A DNA stretch of 64,000 nt from an uncultured Eggerthellaceae bacterium (GCA_947566075.1 CANOIM010000009.1:1-64000), one strand, 5' to 3'; counted from the stretch's first letter, positions 32,162 through 45,073 are shown. Notes: generated by a model from the letters alone, not told the origin. Program-made: numbers and translations.

Positions 32162-35100
32162 TTACTCGTCTTGGCTCTCATCAGCGGATTCCGAACTGTC
32201 ATCATCCCCGTCCGTGATGGAGATCCCAAGCTCACCCAAGCCGCCTACGGAGCCCAGAAGCGCATCCAGCTCTTCCAGGTTGCGCTTGTAGGAGCGCGGC
32301 GGCAGGGATTCGCCCAGCATCTCTTCGCCATCGGTGTTGAAGGTGGGCGGCTCATCCCCGCCGATGAGGATGGTGTCATCGGGTGAGAACACCATATCCA
32401 ACAGCTGGGACATATCATCCGAAGAGGCGGTCAGGTCATCCTCGATCACGTGGAGCAGGTTGTGCTCCTTGAGGCCTGCCTTCAGCTCTTCCATGGCCTT
32501 GCCGCCGATGCCTTCGATGCGCAGCAGGTCATCCTCGGTATGGCCGATCAGGTTCGCCACCGTCTCGATGCCCGCCTCGGAGAACTTGTTGGCCCAACGC
32601 TGGGAGACTCCCAGGTCATCCAAGATGTAGAGGCGCGCCTCTTCCTCAGACAGGTTGTGACCCGCATGCATGCGCGCGAAGCCATTCAGGTAACCGCCAT
32701 AGGAGCCGCCGAAGTATTCACCATCTAGCATGAATTCATCCCGCTGGGGAATGAGCTCCTCTATCTCACGCAGGGCATCCGGCGCGTAATCCGGCAGTGC
32801 CTCGCCCTTCTCAGCATCCTTCTGGATGGGTGCACCCTTATAGGTGAGACGCACATCGCGGTAGCGGTTGAGCCCCGTGCCTGCAGGGATGGGCTTGCCG
32901 ATGATGACGTTCTCCTTGAGGCCATCCAGGTGGTCGGTCTTGCCTTCGATGGCTGCATCGGTGAGGACGCGAGTGGTCTCCTGGAAGGAAGCGGCGGACA
33001 GCCAGGAATCCGTTGCCAGGGAGGCCTTGGTGATGCCCAGCAAGAGCGGCTGGCCCACCGGCGGCTCTTGGCCATTGGCGATGAGCTCGTTCGCCACCCG
33101 CTCGAATTCGAAGCGGTTCACCTGACGGCCAGGGAGCAGGTCAGAATCACCCGCATCCAACACAGCCACCTTGCGCAGCATCTGACGGGCGATGACCTCG
33201 ATGTGCTTGTCGTTGATGTCCACGCCCTGGCTGACGTACACGCCCTGGACCTGGCTGACGATATAGCGCAGCGTGGTGTTCGGGTCAGTCAAGCGCAGCA
33301 GGTCATGGGGATTCACAGAACCCTTGGTCAGCTGCTGGCCCACGCGGACCTCACAGCCATCCACCACGCCCGGCATCATGGTGACACGCGGAGAGACCGC
33401 ATATTCGCGGATGTTACCCTCTTGGTCGTGGATGGTGAGCACCTTGGAAGTCTTATCCCCCGCTATCTGCAGCGTACCGGATATCTCAGCCAGCACAGCC
33501 TGGCCCTTGGGCTTGCGTGCCTCGAAGAGCTCTTGGACACGGGGCAGACCGTGGGTGATGTCCTCGCCAGCAACGCCGCCGGTATGGAACGTTCTCATGG
33601 TGAGCTGGGTGCCCGGCTCACCAATGGACTGAGCAGCGATGATGCCCACTGCCGTGCCGATGTTGACGGGGCGGCCCGTAGCCAGATCCCAGCCGTAGCA
33701 CTTCTGACAGACGCCGTGTTCCGCATGGCAGGTCATGATGGTACGGATCATCACCTCTTCGATCCCTGCCTGGATCATGGTGCGGATCTGATCAACGGAG
33801 CTGATGTATTCGCCCGCGTCCATGATCACTTCGCCATTCTCATCGGCCACTGGTTCGAGCAGACAACGGCCGATCAGGTTCTCATCCGGCTGACCCTTCT
33901 CGTTCTCAAGGGCATAGGGAACGCCATCGTGGGTGCCGCAATCTATCTCACGGATGATGACGTCTTGGGCCACATCCACCAGACGGCGGGTCAGGTAGCC
34001 CGAGTCCGCCGTACGGAGCGCCGTGTCAGCCAAGCCCTTGCGGGCGCCATGGGTGGAGATGAAGTACTCCAGCACGGAGAGGCCTTCGCGGAAGTTAGCC
34101 TTGATGGGGCGGTCGATGATCTCACCCTTCGGGTCAGACATGAGGCCGCGCATGCCCGCCAGCTGACGGATCTGCTTGATGTTACCGCGAGCGCCGGAGA
34201 AGGCCATCATGTAGATGGGATTGAAGCGGTCGAAGTTCTCAGCCATGGCGTCGCCGACCTCTTCGTTGGCCTCATTCCAGACATCCACCACCTGCTTGTG
34301 GCGCTCTTCGTCGGACATCATGCCCAGCTCGTAGTCTTCATCGATGGCTGCCACCTTGGCATCGGCCCGCTCCAGGATCTCTGCCTTGTTCGGCGGGATA
34401 GTGGCGTCGTAGACGGACACGGTGACACCAGCGCGGGTGGCGTAGTGGAAGCCCGCATCCTTCAGGCCGTCCAGGATGGGCGGGATCTCAGAGAGCTCGT
34501 AGCGGTTGCAGACTTCCTGCACCAGGCGAGATATCTCCGTCTTGTTCATCTCGTAGTTCAGGTACGGGAAATCCATGGGCAGCACGTCGTTGAAGATGAT
34601 GCGGCCTACCGTGGTTTGGATGCGGTCCCCCGCCTTGTGGTCTTCGAAGGTGTTGTAAGCCGTGGCCACCTGGCAGTTCACGCGCAGGCGCACCCAGATC
34701 TTCGCCTGAAGGTCAAGGTCAGCCCGGGCATCGTAGGCGTTCATGGCATCGTCTATATCAGTGAAGACGCGGCCCTCGCCCGGGAAGCCATCGCGGGCAG
34801 CCGTCAAGTAGTACAGACCGATGATCATGTCCTGGGTGGGCACGGTCAGCGGGCGGCCATGGGCCGGGGACTTGATGTTGTTCGAAGACAGCATGAGCAC
34901 GCGGGCCTCTGCCTGGGCCTCAGCCCCCAGGGGCACGTGAACGGCCATCTGGTCACCGTCGAAGTCAGCATTGAAAGCGGTGCAGACCAGGGGATGCAGG
35001 CGAATGGCCTTGCCTTCCACCAGCACCGGTTCGAAGGCCTGGATGCCCAAGCGGTGCAGGGTTGGGGCGCGGTTCAAGAGCACCGGATGGTCAGTGATGA

Positions 35101-36586
35101 CCTCTTCCAGCACGTCCCACACATAGCTTGCCCCGCGCTCCACCGCACGCTTCGCAGACTTGATGTTGCCCGCGTATTCCAGTTCCACCAAGCGCTTCAT
35201 CACGAAGGGCTTGAACAGCTCTAGGGCCATCTGGCTGGGCAGGCCACACTGATGCAGCTTCAGCTGCGGGCCCACCACGATGACCGAGCGGCCAGAGTAG
35301 TCAACGCGCTTGCCCAGCAGGTTCTGGCGGAACCGGCCCTGCTTGCCCTTGAGCATGTCAGAGATGGACTTCAACGGACGGTTGCCCGGGCCCGTGACCG
35401 GACGGCCGCGACGGCCGTTGTCGAAGAGGCTGTCAACTGCCTCTTGCAGCATGCGCTTCTCATTGTTGACGATGATCTCAGGAGCACCCAGATCCAGCAG
35501 GCGCTTCAAGCGGTTGTTGCGGTTGATGACGCGGCGGTACAGGTCATTCAAGTCAGAGGTGGCGAAGCGGCCGCCGTCCAGCTGCACCATGGGGCGCAGA
35601 TCCGGCGGGATGACCGGGATGACGTCCAGGATCATGTCAGAGGGCTTGTTGTCTGACTTCAGGAACGCATCCACTACCTTCAGGCGCTTCACGGCCTTGG
35701 CGCGCTTCTGGCCCTTGCCGTTGGCGATGGTCTCACGCAGCTCTTCGGAGGCCGCTTCCAGATCCATGGCATCCAGCAGGTCACGCACGGCTTCAGCACC
35801 CATGCCACCAGTGAAATAATCCCGGTAATTGGCGCGCATCTCACGGTAGAGCGCCTCATCCGGCACCAGCTGCTTGGGCTCGATCTTCATGAACTCATCC
35901 AGCGCATCCTGGCGAAGGGCCTTGCGCTCGTTGAATTCCTCGTAGATGTCTGCGATCTCTTGTTCCACCTCTTCGGCGGACAGGCGATCATCATCCATCT
36001 CTTCGTCTACGAACTCATCCTCTTCGGGGATATAGTCCACTGACAGACGGCGCGTGGCCTCGATCAAGCGGTCCCGCTCAGCATCCAGCTCTTCCAGGTC
36101 AGCCGCTAGCTCATCGCGCAGCTCATCAGCATCCTCTTCGCGGGCCTCATGGTCAACGCTGGTGATGATGGAGCTGGCATAGTAGAGGACCTTCTCCAAT
36201 TCCTTGGGCGGGATATCCAGCAGGTAGCCCAAGCGAGAAGGGCTTCCCTTGAAGTACCAGATATGGCTCACCGGCGCGGCCAGTTCGATGTGGCCCATGC
36301 GCTCACGACGCACCTTGGAGCGGGTCACCTCAACGCCGCAGCGTTCGCAGACGATGCCCTTGAAGCGGATGCGCTTGTACTTGCCGCAGGCGCATTCCCA
36401 ATCCCGGGTGGGCCCGAAGATCTTCTCGCAGTACAGGCCGTCCTTCTCTGGCTTCAGGGTACGGTAGTTGATGGTCTCAGGCTTCTTCACCTCGCCGCGC
36501 GACCATTCGCGCACGTTCTCTGCACTGGCTAGGGATATGCGGAGCGCGTCGAAGTTGCGGACGTCGAATTCAGTTGTATTGGGCAT
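32162..36586 (-). CDS. rpoC: RNA polymerase beta' subunit
   Basis: The 1474-aa catalytic subunit of RNA polymerase. The N-terminal zinc finger has cysteines in 'CACGKYK' and 'CERCGVEV', the magnesium-binding active site is 'NADFDGDQM', the trigger-loop region contains 'RTFHTGGVAG', and the second zinc site includes 'CHAEHGVCQKCYG'. A Ser/Asp-rich acidic tail ends the protein, with a helix-hairpin-helix-like segment just before it ('LIGHTEDDLLRIEGIGGKA'), a C-terminal extension. It begins 2 bp after rpoB with a GGAGG site inside the rpoB end. Long open frames on the opposite strand are codon-bias shadows. Confidence 0.98.
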   Translation of the reverse strand: MPNTTEFDVRNFDALRISLASAENVREWSRGEVKKPETINYRTLKPEKDGLYCEKIFGPTRDWECACGKYKRIRFKGIVCERCGVEVTRSKVRRERMGHIELAAPVSHIWYFKGSPSRLGYLLDIPPKELEKVLYYASSIITSVDHEAREEDADELRDELAADLEELDAERDRLIEATRRLSVDYIPEEDEFVDEEMDDDRLSAEEVEQEIADIYEEFNERKALRQDALDEFMKIEPKQLVPDEALYREMRANYRDYFTGGMGAEAVRDLLDAMDLEAASEELRETIANGKGQKRAKAVKRLKVVDAFLKSDNKPSDMILDVIPVIPPDLRPMVQLDGGRFATSDLNDLYRRVINRNNRLKRLLDLGAPEIIVNNEKRMLQEAVDSLFDNGRRGRPVTGPGNRPLKSISDMLKGKQGRFRQNLLGKRVDYSGRSVIVVGPQLKLHQCGLPSQMALELFKPFVMKRLVELEYAGNIKSAKRAVERGASYVWDVLEEVITDHPVLLNRAPTLHRLGIQAFEPVLVEGKAIRLHPLVCTAFNADFDGDQMAVHVPLGAEAQAEARVLMLSSNNIKSPAHGRPLTVPTQDMIIGLYYLTAARDGFPGEGRVFTDIDDAMNAYDARADLDLQAKIWVRLRVNCQVATAYNTFEDHKAGDRIQTTVGRIIFNDVLPMDFPYLNYEMNKTEISRLVQEVCNRYELSEIPPILDGLKDAGFHYATRAGVTVSVYDATIPPNKAEILERADAKVAAIDEDYELGMMSDEERHKQVVDVWNEANEEVGDAMAENFDRFNPIYMMAFSGARGNIKQIRQLAGMRGLMSDPKGEIIDRPIKANFREGLSVLEYFISTHGARKGLADTALRTADSGYLTRRLVDVAQDVIIREIDCGTHDGVPYALENEKGQPDENLIGRCLLEPVADENGEVIMDAGEYISSVDQIRTMIQAGIEEVMIRTIMTCHAEHGVCQKCYGWDLATGRPVNIGTAVGIIAAQSIGEPGTQLTMRTFHTGGVAGEDITHGLPRVQELFEARKPKGQAVLAEISGTLQIAGDKTSKVLTIHDQEGNIREYAVSPRVTMMPGVVDGCEVRVGQQLTKGSVNPHDLLRLTDPNTTLRYIVSQVQGVYVSQGVDINDKHIEVIARQMLRKVAVLDAGDSDLLPGRQVNRFEFERVANELIANGQEPPVGQPLLLGITKASLATDSWLSAASFQETTRVLTDAAIEGKTDHLDGLKENVIIGKPIPAGTGLNRYRDVRLTYKGAPIQKDAEKGEALPDYAPDALREIEELIPQRDEFMLDGEYFGGSYGGYLNGFARMHAGHNLSEEEARLYILDDLGVSQRWANKFSEAGIETVANLIGHTEDDLLRIEGIGGKAMEELKAGLKEHNLLHVIEDDLTASSDDMSQLLDMVFSPDDTILIGGDEPPTFNTDGEEMLGESLPPRSYKRNLEELDALLGSVGGLGELGISITDGDDDSSESADESQDE

Positions 36587-36588
36587 CC

Positions 36589-40215
<3,627 letters not shown>

Positions 40216-40283
40216 GAAGCTTACCCTCCTTCTCTATTCCTTCTTTGATGGGCTTGATCTTCTGCAAAATGCAGGAACGCTCC

Positions 40284-40312
40284 ACATTAGTCATGGGGTA
40301 CGGGAGCGTCAA
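40284..40312 (-). promoter_or_regulatory. Strong promoter of rpoBC
   Basis: On the minus strand TTGACG (40312-40307), a 17-nt spacer and TAATGT (40289-40284). An A-rich tract lies just upstream of the -35. The leader of about 60 nt contains a small hairpin (CTGCA/TGCAG). Confidence 0.75.
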
Positions 40313-40353
40313 GATTTTTTTCTATGAAGTATGGAGTTTTTGTGGATATTAGT

Positions 40354-41079
40354 TCAATCCATCAAGCCATACTTCTGGCGAAGACGGCCCAAACGATCAA
40401 GGATAGGGTTGCCCACCAGGAAGAGGGTGGCGAATGTGGCAATCCCCTGTAGGGCGTTCACCGGCACCCCCGCTAGATACAGAGCAGCTACGCCCTCGGG
40501 GGTGAAGGTGGAAAGCAGCAGGAAGACAGAACTGGTGTCCAGCAGGGGGCCTGCCACCAGCAGCACGAACAGGCCGCCGCCTAGGCTCACTGCCAGCTTC
40601 TGCTTCCATGACCACCCTTCCCGCGGAATGGCCCCGCGCTTCGCCAGGGCTCCGAAGACAAGGCCGCAAAGGCCGAAGGAGAGCATCTGCCAGGGCATCC
40701 ACGGACCGATGCCGAAGATGAAGCCGCTGGCCAACGCAGCAAGGGCCCCCACCATGAACCCTGCTGATGGCCCGAAGCCCACACCGGCCACCATCACGAT
40801 GGCGGCCATGGGCTTGAAGTTCGGCAGCCAGATGAAAGCCGCCCGCGCTGCCACCGCAAGGGCCACCATGACAGCCACGGCCACCAGCTCTCGGGCTTGG
40901 GGCTTACGGCGCTCGAAGGAGATGAAGAACGGCACCATGGCATAGATCACCAGAAGGATGCTCACTACTATATAGCTCTTGCCGCGAAGCGTCCCACCAA
41001 CCGCTACCGTCACCGCGGCAGCAAGGATCACCAGCACCCAAACAAGCCCGAGGGACGGCTTCTTGCTCAGTTCAGACAC
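40354..41079 (-). CDS. ECF transporter substrate-binding (S) subunit, probably for cobalamin
   Basis: A 241-aa integral membrane protein with about six or seven helices, resembling ECF S components of the CbrT-like group ('GFGPSAGFMVGALAALASGF'). S components bind the vitamin and determine specificity. Cobalamin is inferred from the B12 riboswitch and the DUF4430 lipoprotein at the head of this operon. GTG start overlapping the ATPase gene end by 13 nt. No clear terminator is seen between its stop and the rpoB promoter. Confidence 0.8.
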   Translation of the reverse strand: MSELSKKPSLGLVWVLVILAAAVTVAVGGTLRGKSYIVVSILLVIYAMVPFFISFERRKPQARELVAVAVMVALAVAARAAFIWLPNFKPMAAIVMVAGVGFGPSAGFMVGALAALASGFIFGIGPWMPWQMLSFGLCGLVFGALAKRGAIPREGWSWKQKLAVSLGGGLFVLLVAGPLLDTSSVFLLLSTFTPEGVAALYLAGVPVNALQGIATFATLFLVGNPILDRLGRLRQKYGLMD

Positions 41080-42833
41080 AGCTGTATCACATCCTCATCG
41101 GTCACGGCGTTCGTGAACACATGGCGGCTCATGCGGTTGGCCGCCGTGGTGTAGAAGGAATTCATGGCGAAGAACGCCCGGGGAGTATTCGTGGTGACCA
41201 CGGTGCCATCGAAGAACAGAGCCACGGCATCTGCGTAGCGGGCGCAGAATTCCACATCATGGGATACCATGACCACCGTGAGACCCTCACGGATGAGCCC
41301 TTGCAGCACCGCTGCCAGCTTCTGCTTGAAGAAGGCATCGATCCCCTTGGTGGGCTCATCCAAGAGCAGCACCTGAGGGCTGCACAGCAGCACCTTCGCC
41401 AAAGCCGCCCGCTGCTGCTCACCCCCTGACAGATCCAGAGGATGCTGGCCCAGCTGATCCGTCACTTCGCAGATACGGGCCACCTCTTGGACGCGCTCTT
41501 CGCGAAGGCCTTGAGGGGTGTCTTCCAGCATCTCTGCCAGATCCTCGCGCAGCGTCTTCTTGACGAAGAGGTTCTGAGGGTCTTGGGGCAGCATGGCTAG
41601 GGCGTTGCGGAAGAGAGAGCCACCCTTCCAATCCGTCAGGCGCTTGCCCAATACGCTGACCTTCCCCCGATAGGGCTTGCAGATGCCGCAGAGCGTCTTG
41701 AGCAACGTGGATTTCCCCGTGCCATTGCCCCCCACCAAGGCGAAGAGGCTTTGGCGCGGCACCTCTAGATCAACGCCCTTGAGCACATCAGGGGCTTCGC
41801 GTTCGTAGCGGAGCCAGACATCCTTTGCCTGCACAGCAAGCGCTTCGCTGCCCCTTGCCAACGGCTCCTCTTCTGGCAAGGAGCGCACGGGCAGCGGATG
41901 GTGCTCAACGTAGTCCAGCAGCCAGTTGCGCCCTTCCCGCACCGTCAAAGGGGAGGGGGACAACGGGGACGTAGGCTTTTGTCCCGATTCTCGTAGAGAG
42001 ACAAGGGATCGGTCGCCCTTCAGAGAATCGGGACAAAAGCCTACGTCCCCGTTGTCCCCCTCCCCCGCCTCTACTCCATAGAAGACGCGCAGCGGTGCGG
42101 GAAGGGCGAAGGTCATAGCATCCCCTTCGCCATAGAGCGCTTCTGCCACTGCCCGGGGAGACCCTTTCGCCGTGATGCGCCCTTCGTCCATCACCACCAC
42201 CTGATCCGCCGTGGCGAACACGTCTTCCAACCGATGCTCTGTGATGATGACGGTGGTCCCCAGCTCCCCGTTGATCTTGCGCACGGTGTTCAGGAAATCC
42301 GCCGCGGCGATGGGATCCAGCTGGCTGGTGGGTTCATCCAATATCAGCACGCTGGGCTGCATGGCCATGATGGAAGCCAAGTTCAGCAATTGCTTCTGGC
42401 CCCCTGACAGGTCAGACACATCCCTGTGGAACCAATGCTGGATGCCGAAATAGCTGGCCATCTCGGCCACCCGTAGGCGCATGACGCGTTGATCCACCCC
42501 CAGGCTCTCAAGACCGAAGGCCAATTCGTGCCACACCTTATCCGTGACGATCTGCGCCTCCGGGTTCTGCATGACGAACCCGATGAACTGCGCTTGATCC
42601 CTGGGAGTCACCTCCTCTAAGGGCGCGCCTTCGAAAAGGACCGTGCCGCTGATCGTGCCATAGGGCGTGAGCACGGTCTTCAGGTGACGCAGCAGGGTGG
42701 TCTTGCCGCAGCCAGAGCGGCCGCACAGGCACACATAGCTTCCCCGCTCCACAGAGAGCGTGACCCCCTCCAATGCTGGACGATCCTGGCCGGGATAGGA
42801 GAATGTCAGATCCTGGATATCGAATTGCGCCAT
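41067..42833 (-). CDS. Fused ECF transporter ATPases (EcfA-EcfA')
   Basis: A 588-aa protein joining two ABC ATPases. Domain 1 has Walker A 'GRSGCGKTT' (about residue 37) and signature 'LSGGQKQ'. Domain 2 has Walker A 'GGNGTGKST' (about residue 369), signature 'LSGGEQQ' and Walker B 'LLLDEPTKG'. Together they power vitamin uptake with EcfT. The linker (about residues 256-294) is encoded by a 116-bp palindromic repeat that keeps the frame open, so that segment is probably disordered. Overlaps EcfT by 28 nt; AGGAGAGGATC site. Confidence 0.92.
   Translation of the reverse strand: MAQFDIQDLTFSYPGQDRPALEGVTLSVERGSYVCLCGRSGCGKTTLLRHLKTVLTPYGTISGTVLFEGAPLEEVTPRDQAQFIGFVMQNPEAQIVTDKVWHELAFGLESLGVDQRVMRLRVAEMASYFGIQHWFHRDVSDLSGGQKQLLNLASIMAMQPSVLILDEPTSQLDPIAAADFLNTVRKINGELGTTVIITEHRLEDVFATADQVVVMDEGRITAKGSPRAVAEALYGEGDAMTFALPAPLRVFYGVEAGEGDNGDVGFCPDSLKGDRSLVSLRESGQKPTSPLSPSPLTVREGRNWLLDYVEHHPLPVRSLPEEEPLARGSEALAVQAKDVWLRYEREAPDVLKGVDLEVPRQSLFALVGGNGTGKSTLLKTLCGICKPYRGKVSVLGKRLTDWKGGSLFRNALAMLPQDPQNLFVKKTLREDLAEMLEDTPQGLREERVQEVARICEVTDQLGQHPLDLSGGEQQRAALAKVLLCSPQVLLLDEPTKGIDAFFKQKLAAVLQGLIREGLTVVMVSHDVEFCARYADAVALFFDGTVVTTNTPRAFFAMNSFYTTAANRMSRHVFTNAVTDEDVIQLCLN
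41950..42065. repeat. 116-bp palindromic repeat (copy B) inside the ECF ATPase gene
   Basis: Two perfect 43-bp arms (41950-41992 and 42023-42065) surround a 30-base centre that itself contains AAGGG...CCCTT. The outer part is shared with copy A at 19446-19525. The inner arm differs (CTTTTGTCCCG against CTATTGTCCTG), and the difference is mirrored in the other arm. It lies in frame in the linker between two ABC domains. Confidence 0.9.
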
Positions 42834-43708
42834 GAGATCCTCTCCTGAAGGCTGATGAGGGACGGAAGGAATAGGAACGCTGCGAAGGCTATGAGAGAGA
42901 TGATGCCGAAGGGGGTAACGGGCGGAAATGCCACCTGGGGAAGATACTCAACGCTCGCCGCTCCCTGCAAGATGCCGCCTAGGGCCAGGCTGGCGAAGAG
43001 GACCATGACTCCAGCTAGGAAGCCATCTCTCAGCCCGAACCCGTAGCGAGCGAACTGCGTCCGCCGCGAGGGGGAGCCGAATCCGCGACTCCTCATGGAA
43101 TCGGCGGTCACGATACCTGCCTCCAGCGCCCAGGTGGTGAGCGCCCCCAGGATATCCGCTCCCTGCCGCACACGCGCCGCAGATCCGCTCCCTGCTGCCC
43201 CCTTCCCAATGCAATCCCGCGCCCCCGCTATCTGCTTCGCCTTCCGCATATAGCTGGGTATCAACCGCAGCACCATGGTCAGCACCAACGTGATGGCGGG
43301 CATCACCCCGCCGAAGAGGTACGTGAACTTGTCAGAGGTCATCACCTGGCCGTAGCTCCCGAAGAGCAGCATGACCGTGACGAACATCCCCGCTGCCTGA
43401 GTGCCATAGAGCACAGCTTGCAGGGTGTAGGGGCGGCCGAAGTAGGTGAACAGCACCGTGTCACCCCGGGGATTGAAGAAGCCGTTCACCAACGAGAGCA
43501 TCACGAACCCAACCAGGAGCCCTAGGACCACCTTCCATCCCCCACGCCCGCGCACCATGAGGTAGTAGGCGGCAGACCCGGCGAAGGCACAGGTTAGCCA
43601 CACCGGGCTTGCCACTACCACAGACAGCAGGAGGGCACCCGCGAACCACCCGAAGGTGATGACAGGATGAAAGGATGCAAAGCCCATGGCCGTTGCTCTC
43701 ATCCTCAT
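42806..43708 (-). CDS. ECF transporter transmembrane subunit EcfT
   Basis: A 300-aa membrane protein with about six or seven helices. It carries the EcfT coupling motif 'ADSMRSRGFG' (Ala-x-x-x-Arg-Gly type) in the cytoplasmic loop that contacts the ATPases. It couples the fused ATPase to the S subunit. Several in-frame starts lie close together (43711 TTG, 43708, 43702 and 43687 ATG) and no ribosome-binding site decides between them. It lies 68 bp after the DUF4430 lipoprotein gene in the B12-regulated operon. Confidence 0.85.
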   Translation of the reverse strand: MRMRATAMGFASFHPVITFGWFAGALLLSVVVASPVWLTCAFAGSAAYYLMVRGRGGWKVVLGLLVGFVMLSLVNGFFNPRGDTVLFTYFGRPYTLQAVLYGTQAAGMFVTVMLLFGSYGQVMTSDKFTYLFGGVMPAITLVLTMVLRLIPSYMRKAKQIAGARDCIGKGAAGSGSAARVRQGADILGALTTWALEAGIVTADSMRSRGFGSPSRRTQFARYGFGLRDGFLAGVMVLFASLALGGILQGAASVEYLPQVAFPPVTPFGIISLIAFAAFLFLPSLISLQERISWRNSISRI

Positions 43709-43776
43709 CAACGCATCAGGCCAGAGGAACCGAAGCCCATAAGAGCTTGCACCCGCTCAACGGTCCGAAAAAGAGC

Positions 43777-44250
43777 CTACATGCTGATGTATTCCAGCTC
43801 CACCGTGTCACCCTCATCAAGGGTGCACACGTCAATGGCCTCCATGACTTGCTCTCCGTTGACGGTGTACACCCAACCAGAAGAGCCTTCGGCAGCCTTG
43901 CCGCCGATAGAGGTGATGTACTTGCCATAGGGGCCGTCTTCGATGACAGCATCCACCTCTGCTGCCTCTACGGCAGCAAGCACGGTGGCTTCCGCTTGGG
44001 CCATTTGGACCGGATAGCTGACCCCTTCGGCATCAGCGTTCGCAGGGTCTTTCACGACCAGCGTTACGTTGACGGTGGGTTCTTCAGCCTGTACGGCTTC
44101 TGATGAAGAAGATGGCGAAGAGGCATCCGTTGATGAAGCCGAAGAGCATCCTGAGAGCAGAAGAGCTGATGCAAGCACCAAGATAGCCAAGAGGCCTAGG
44201 GCGCGGCGGACGAACGGTGTGGAACAGCTACAGGTAGAACGCGTGAACAT
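43777..44250 (-). CDS. DUF4430 lipoprotein, probable cobalamin-binding surface protein
   Basis: A 157-aa lipoprotein: signal peptide with lipobox 'LLSGC', a Ser/Ala-rich linker and a C-terminal DUF4430 domain ('GYGK'-like 'DGPYGKYITSIGG' and 'SGWVYTVNG'). DUF4430 is related to the small beta domain of mammalian transcobalamin and intrinsic factor, which contacts cobalamin. It is the first gene after the B12 riboswitch and is followed by the ECF genes, so it probably captures cobalamin for the transporter. No structural cobalamin ligand can be confirmed from sequence alone. Confidence 0.85.
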   Translation of the reverse strand: MFTRSTCSCSTPFVRRALGLLAILVLASALLLSGCSSASSTDASSPSSSSEAVQAEEPTVNVTLVVKDPANADAEGVSYPVQMAQAEATVLAAVEAAEVDAVIEDGPYGKYITSIGGKAAEGSSGWVYTVNGEQVMEAIDVCTLDEGDTVELEYISM

Positions 44251-44261
44251 GGGAACAACCC

Positions 44262-44452
44262 TTTCTTCCAGGGCTCTCGATCTTGATCAGGCTCGGTGCT
44301 CCGACTTCGCACCCGAACGCAGCATTGCTCGGATGGCTTTACGGTTGCTGGTACAGCGCGGGATTCTCACCCGCATTCCCCGAGGGTCGTCCATGCGCCT
44401 TGACGCACGATCGAAGAGCCAGTCTCCTTTGATGCCTAAGGTCTAAGCATCG
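44262..44452 (-). promoter_or_regulatory. Cobalamin (B12) riboswitch
   Basis: The minus strand carries the conserved cobalamin aptamer core in order: GGGGAATGCGGGTGAGAATC, then CGCTGTACCAGCAACCGT, and finally GAAGTCGGAGCACCGAGCC near 44311-44289. A hairpin that can enclose the ribosome-binding site of the DUF4430 gene follows, so translation would be shut off when cobalamin is bound. It controls the DUF4430 and ECF transporter genes. With the ATR terminator upstream it fills the 337-bp gap between coding regions. Confidence 0.93.
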
Positions 44453-44458
44453 TGCAGG

Positions 44459-44464
44459 ATTGTA
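44459..44464 (-). promoter_or_regulatory. -10 box for the B12 riboswitch transcript
   Basis: TACAAT on the minus strand (preceded by GGGA), with a start expected near 44452 at the 5' edge of the aptamer. No convincing -35 is seen. Confidence 0.4.
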
Positions 44465-44539
44465 TCCCGTCTTCGTCAGCCGAAGCCCTGAGAAGATGAT
44501 GTGAATAACTCATAGGAGCATGAATTCCCTTCATGATCG

Positions 44540-44560
44540 CCAAAATACCCCTCAGAGGGG
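44540..44560 (-). terminator. Terminator after the corrinoid adenosyltransferase gene
   Basis: CCCCT/AGGGG stem with a 3-nt loop, followed on the minus strand by TATTTTGG. It is short but has a U-rich tail, 27 bp beyond the stop codon and upstream of the riboswitch promoter. Confidence 0.55.
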
Positions 44561-44587
44561 GAGGGAAAGCGAAGGGTACCCCTGACC

Positions 44588-45073
44588 TCAAGCCACAGAA
44601 CAGGCCATGGCGTAGCACAGATCAGAGATCCGGTTGAAGAACGTGAGCAGCTCCGGAGCCACCGCCCCGGTGCGGGAAAGCGCAACGATCCGCCGTTCGC
44701 ACCTCCGAGCCACCGTCCGAGCCACATGCAAGGCAGCGGAGGGCACATTCTCTCCCGGCACCACGAAGGAGAAGCGCTCAGGGGCATACTGGTCTATGCG
44801 CCCTTCCAGCCACTGGATATCCCCTTCGGTGATGCGGGCCTCCTGGCCACCAGCAAGCTGGGCCATGGCATCATAGAGCCGCTCCTCAATATGTTCTAGG
44901 TCTGCTGCCAGCGGGGCATCCGCGGTTCGCACAAGAGCCCGAGCGAAGCCCAACTGGGCTTGCAGCTCATCCACCGTGCCGTAGGCTTCTACCCGTTCGT
45001 CCGCCTTGGAGAGGCGTTGACCCGAGGCAAGGGATGTGAACCCTTCGTCTCCGCTTTTCGTATACAGGTTCAT
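44588..45073 (-). CDS. PduO-type corrinoid adenosyltransferase
   Basis: A 161-aa enzyme that transfers the adenosyl group of ATP to reduced cob(I)alamin or cob(I)yrinic acid diamide, making the coenzyme form. PduO-family signatures are the N-terminal 'YTKSGDEGFTSL' ATP-binding motif, 'VARTVARRCERR' and 'NRISDLCYAMA'. Normal length for a single-domain member. GAGAGGTAG site. It lies directly upstream of the B12-regulated uptake operon but ends in its own terminator. Confidence 0.95.
   Translation of the reverse strand: MNLYTKSGDEGFTSLASGQRLSKADERVEAYGTVDELQAQLGFARALVRTADAPLAADLEHIEERLYDAMAQLAGGQEARITEGDIQWLEGRIDQYAPERFSFVVPGENVPSAALHVARTVARRCERRIVALSRTGAVAPELLTFFNRISDLCYAMACSVA

Noticed and set aside
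32930..35224. 764-codon open frame antisense to rpoC, and similar long frames antisense to rpoB, glmM and the molybdoenzyme gene
   Set aside because: They mirror the codon-position GC bias of the genuine genes, show no ribosome-binding sites or domains, and have histidine/alanine/leucine-rich low-information sequences.
32162..36586. Rifamycin or other polymerase resistance marks in rpoB/rpoC
   Set aside because: The main resistance positions in the rifampicin-binding segment are wild type, and the other differences look like lineage variation.
44518..44535. CATGAA/TTCATG dyad near the adenosyltransferase stop codon
   Set aside because: Too short to separate from chance, no promoter element is next to it, and the terminator and riboswitch explain the region.
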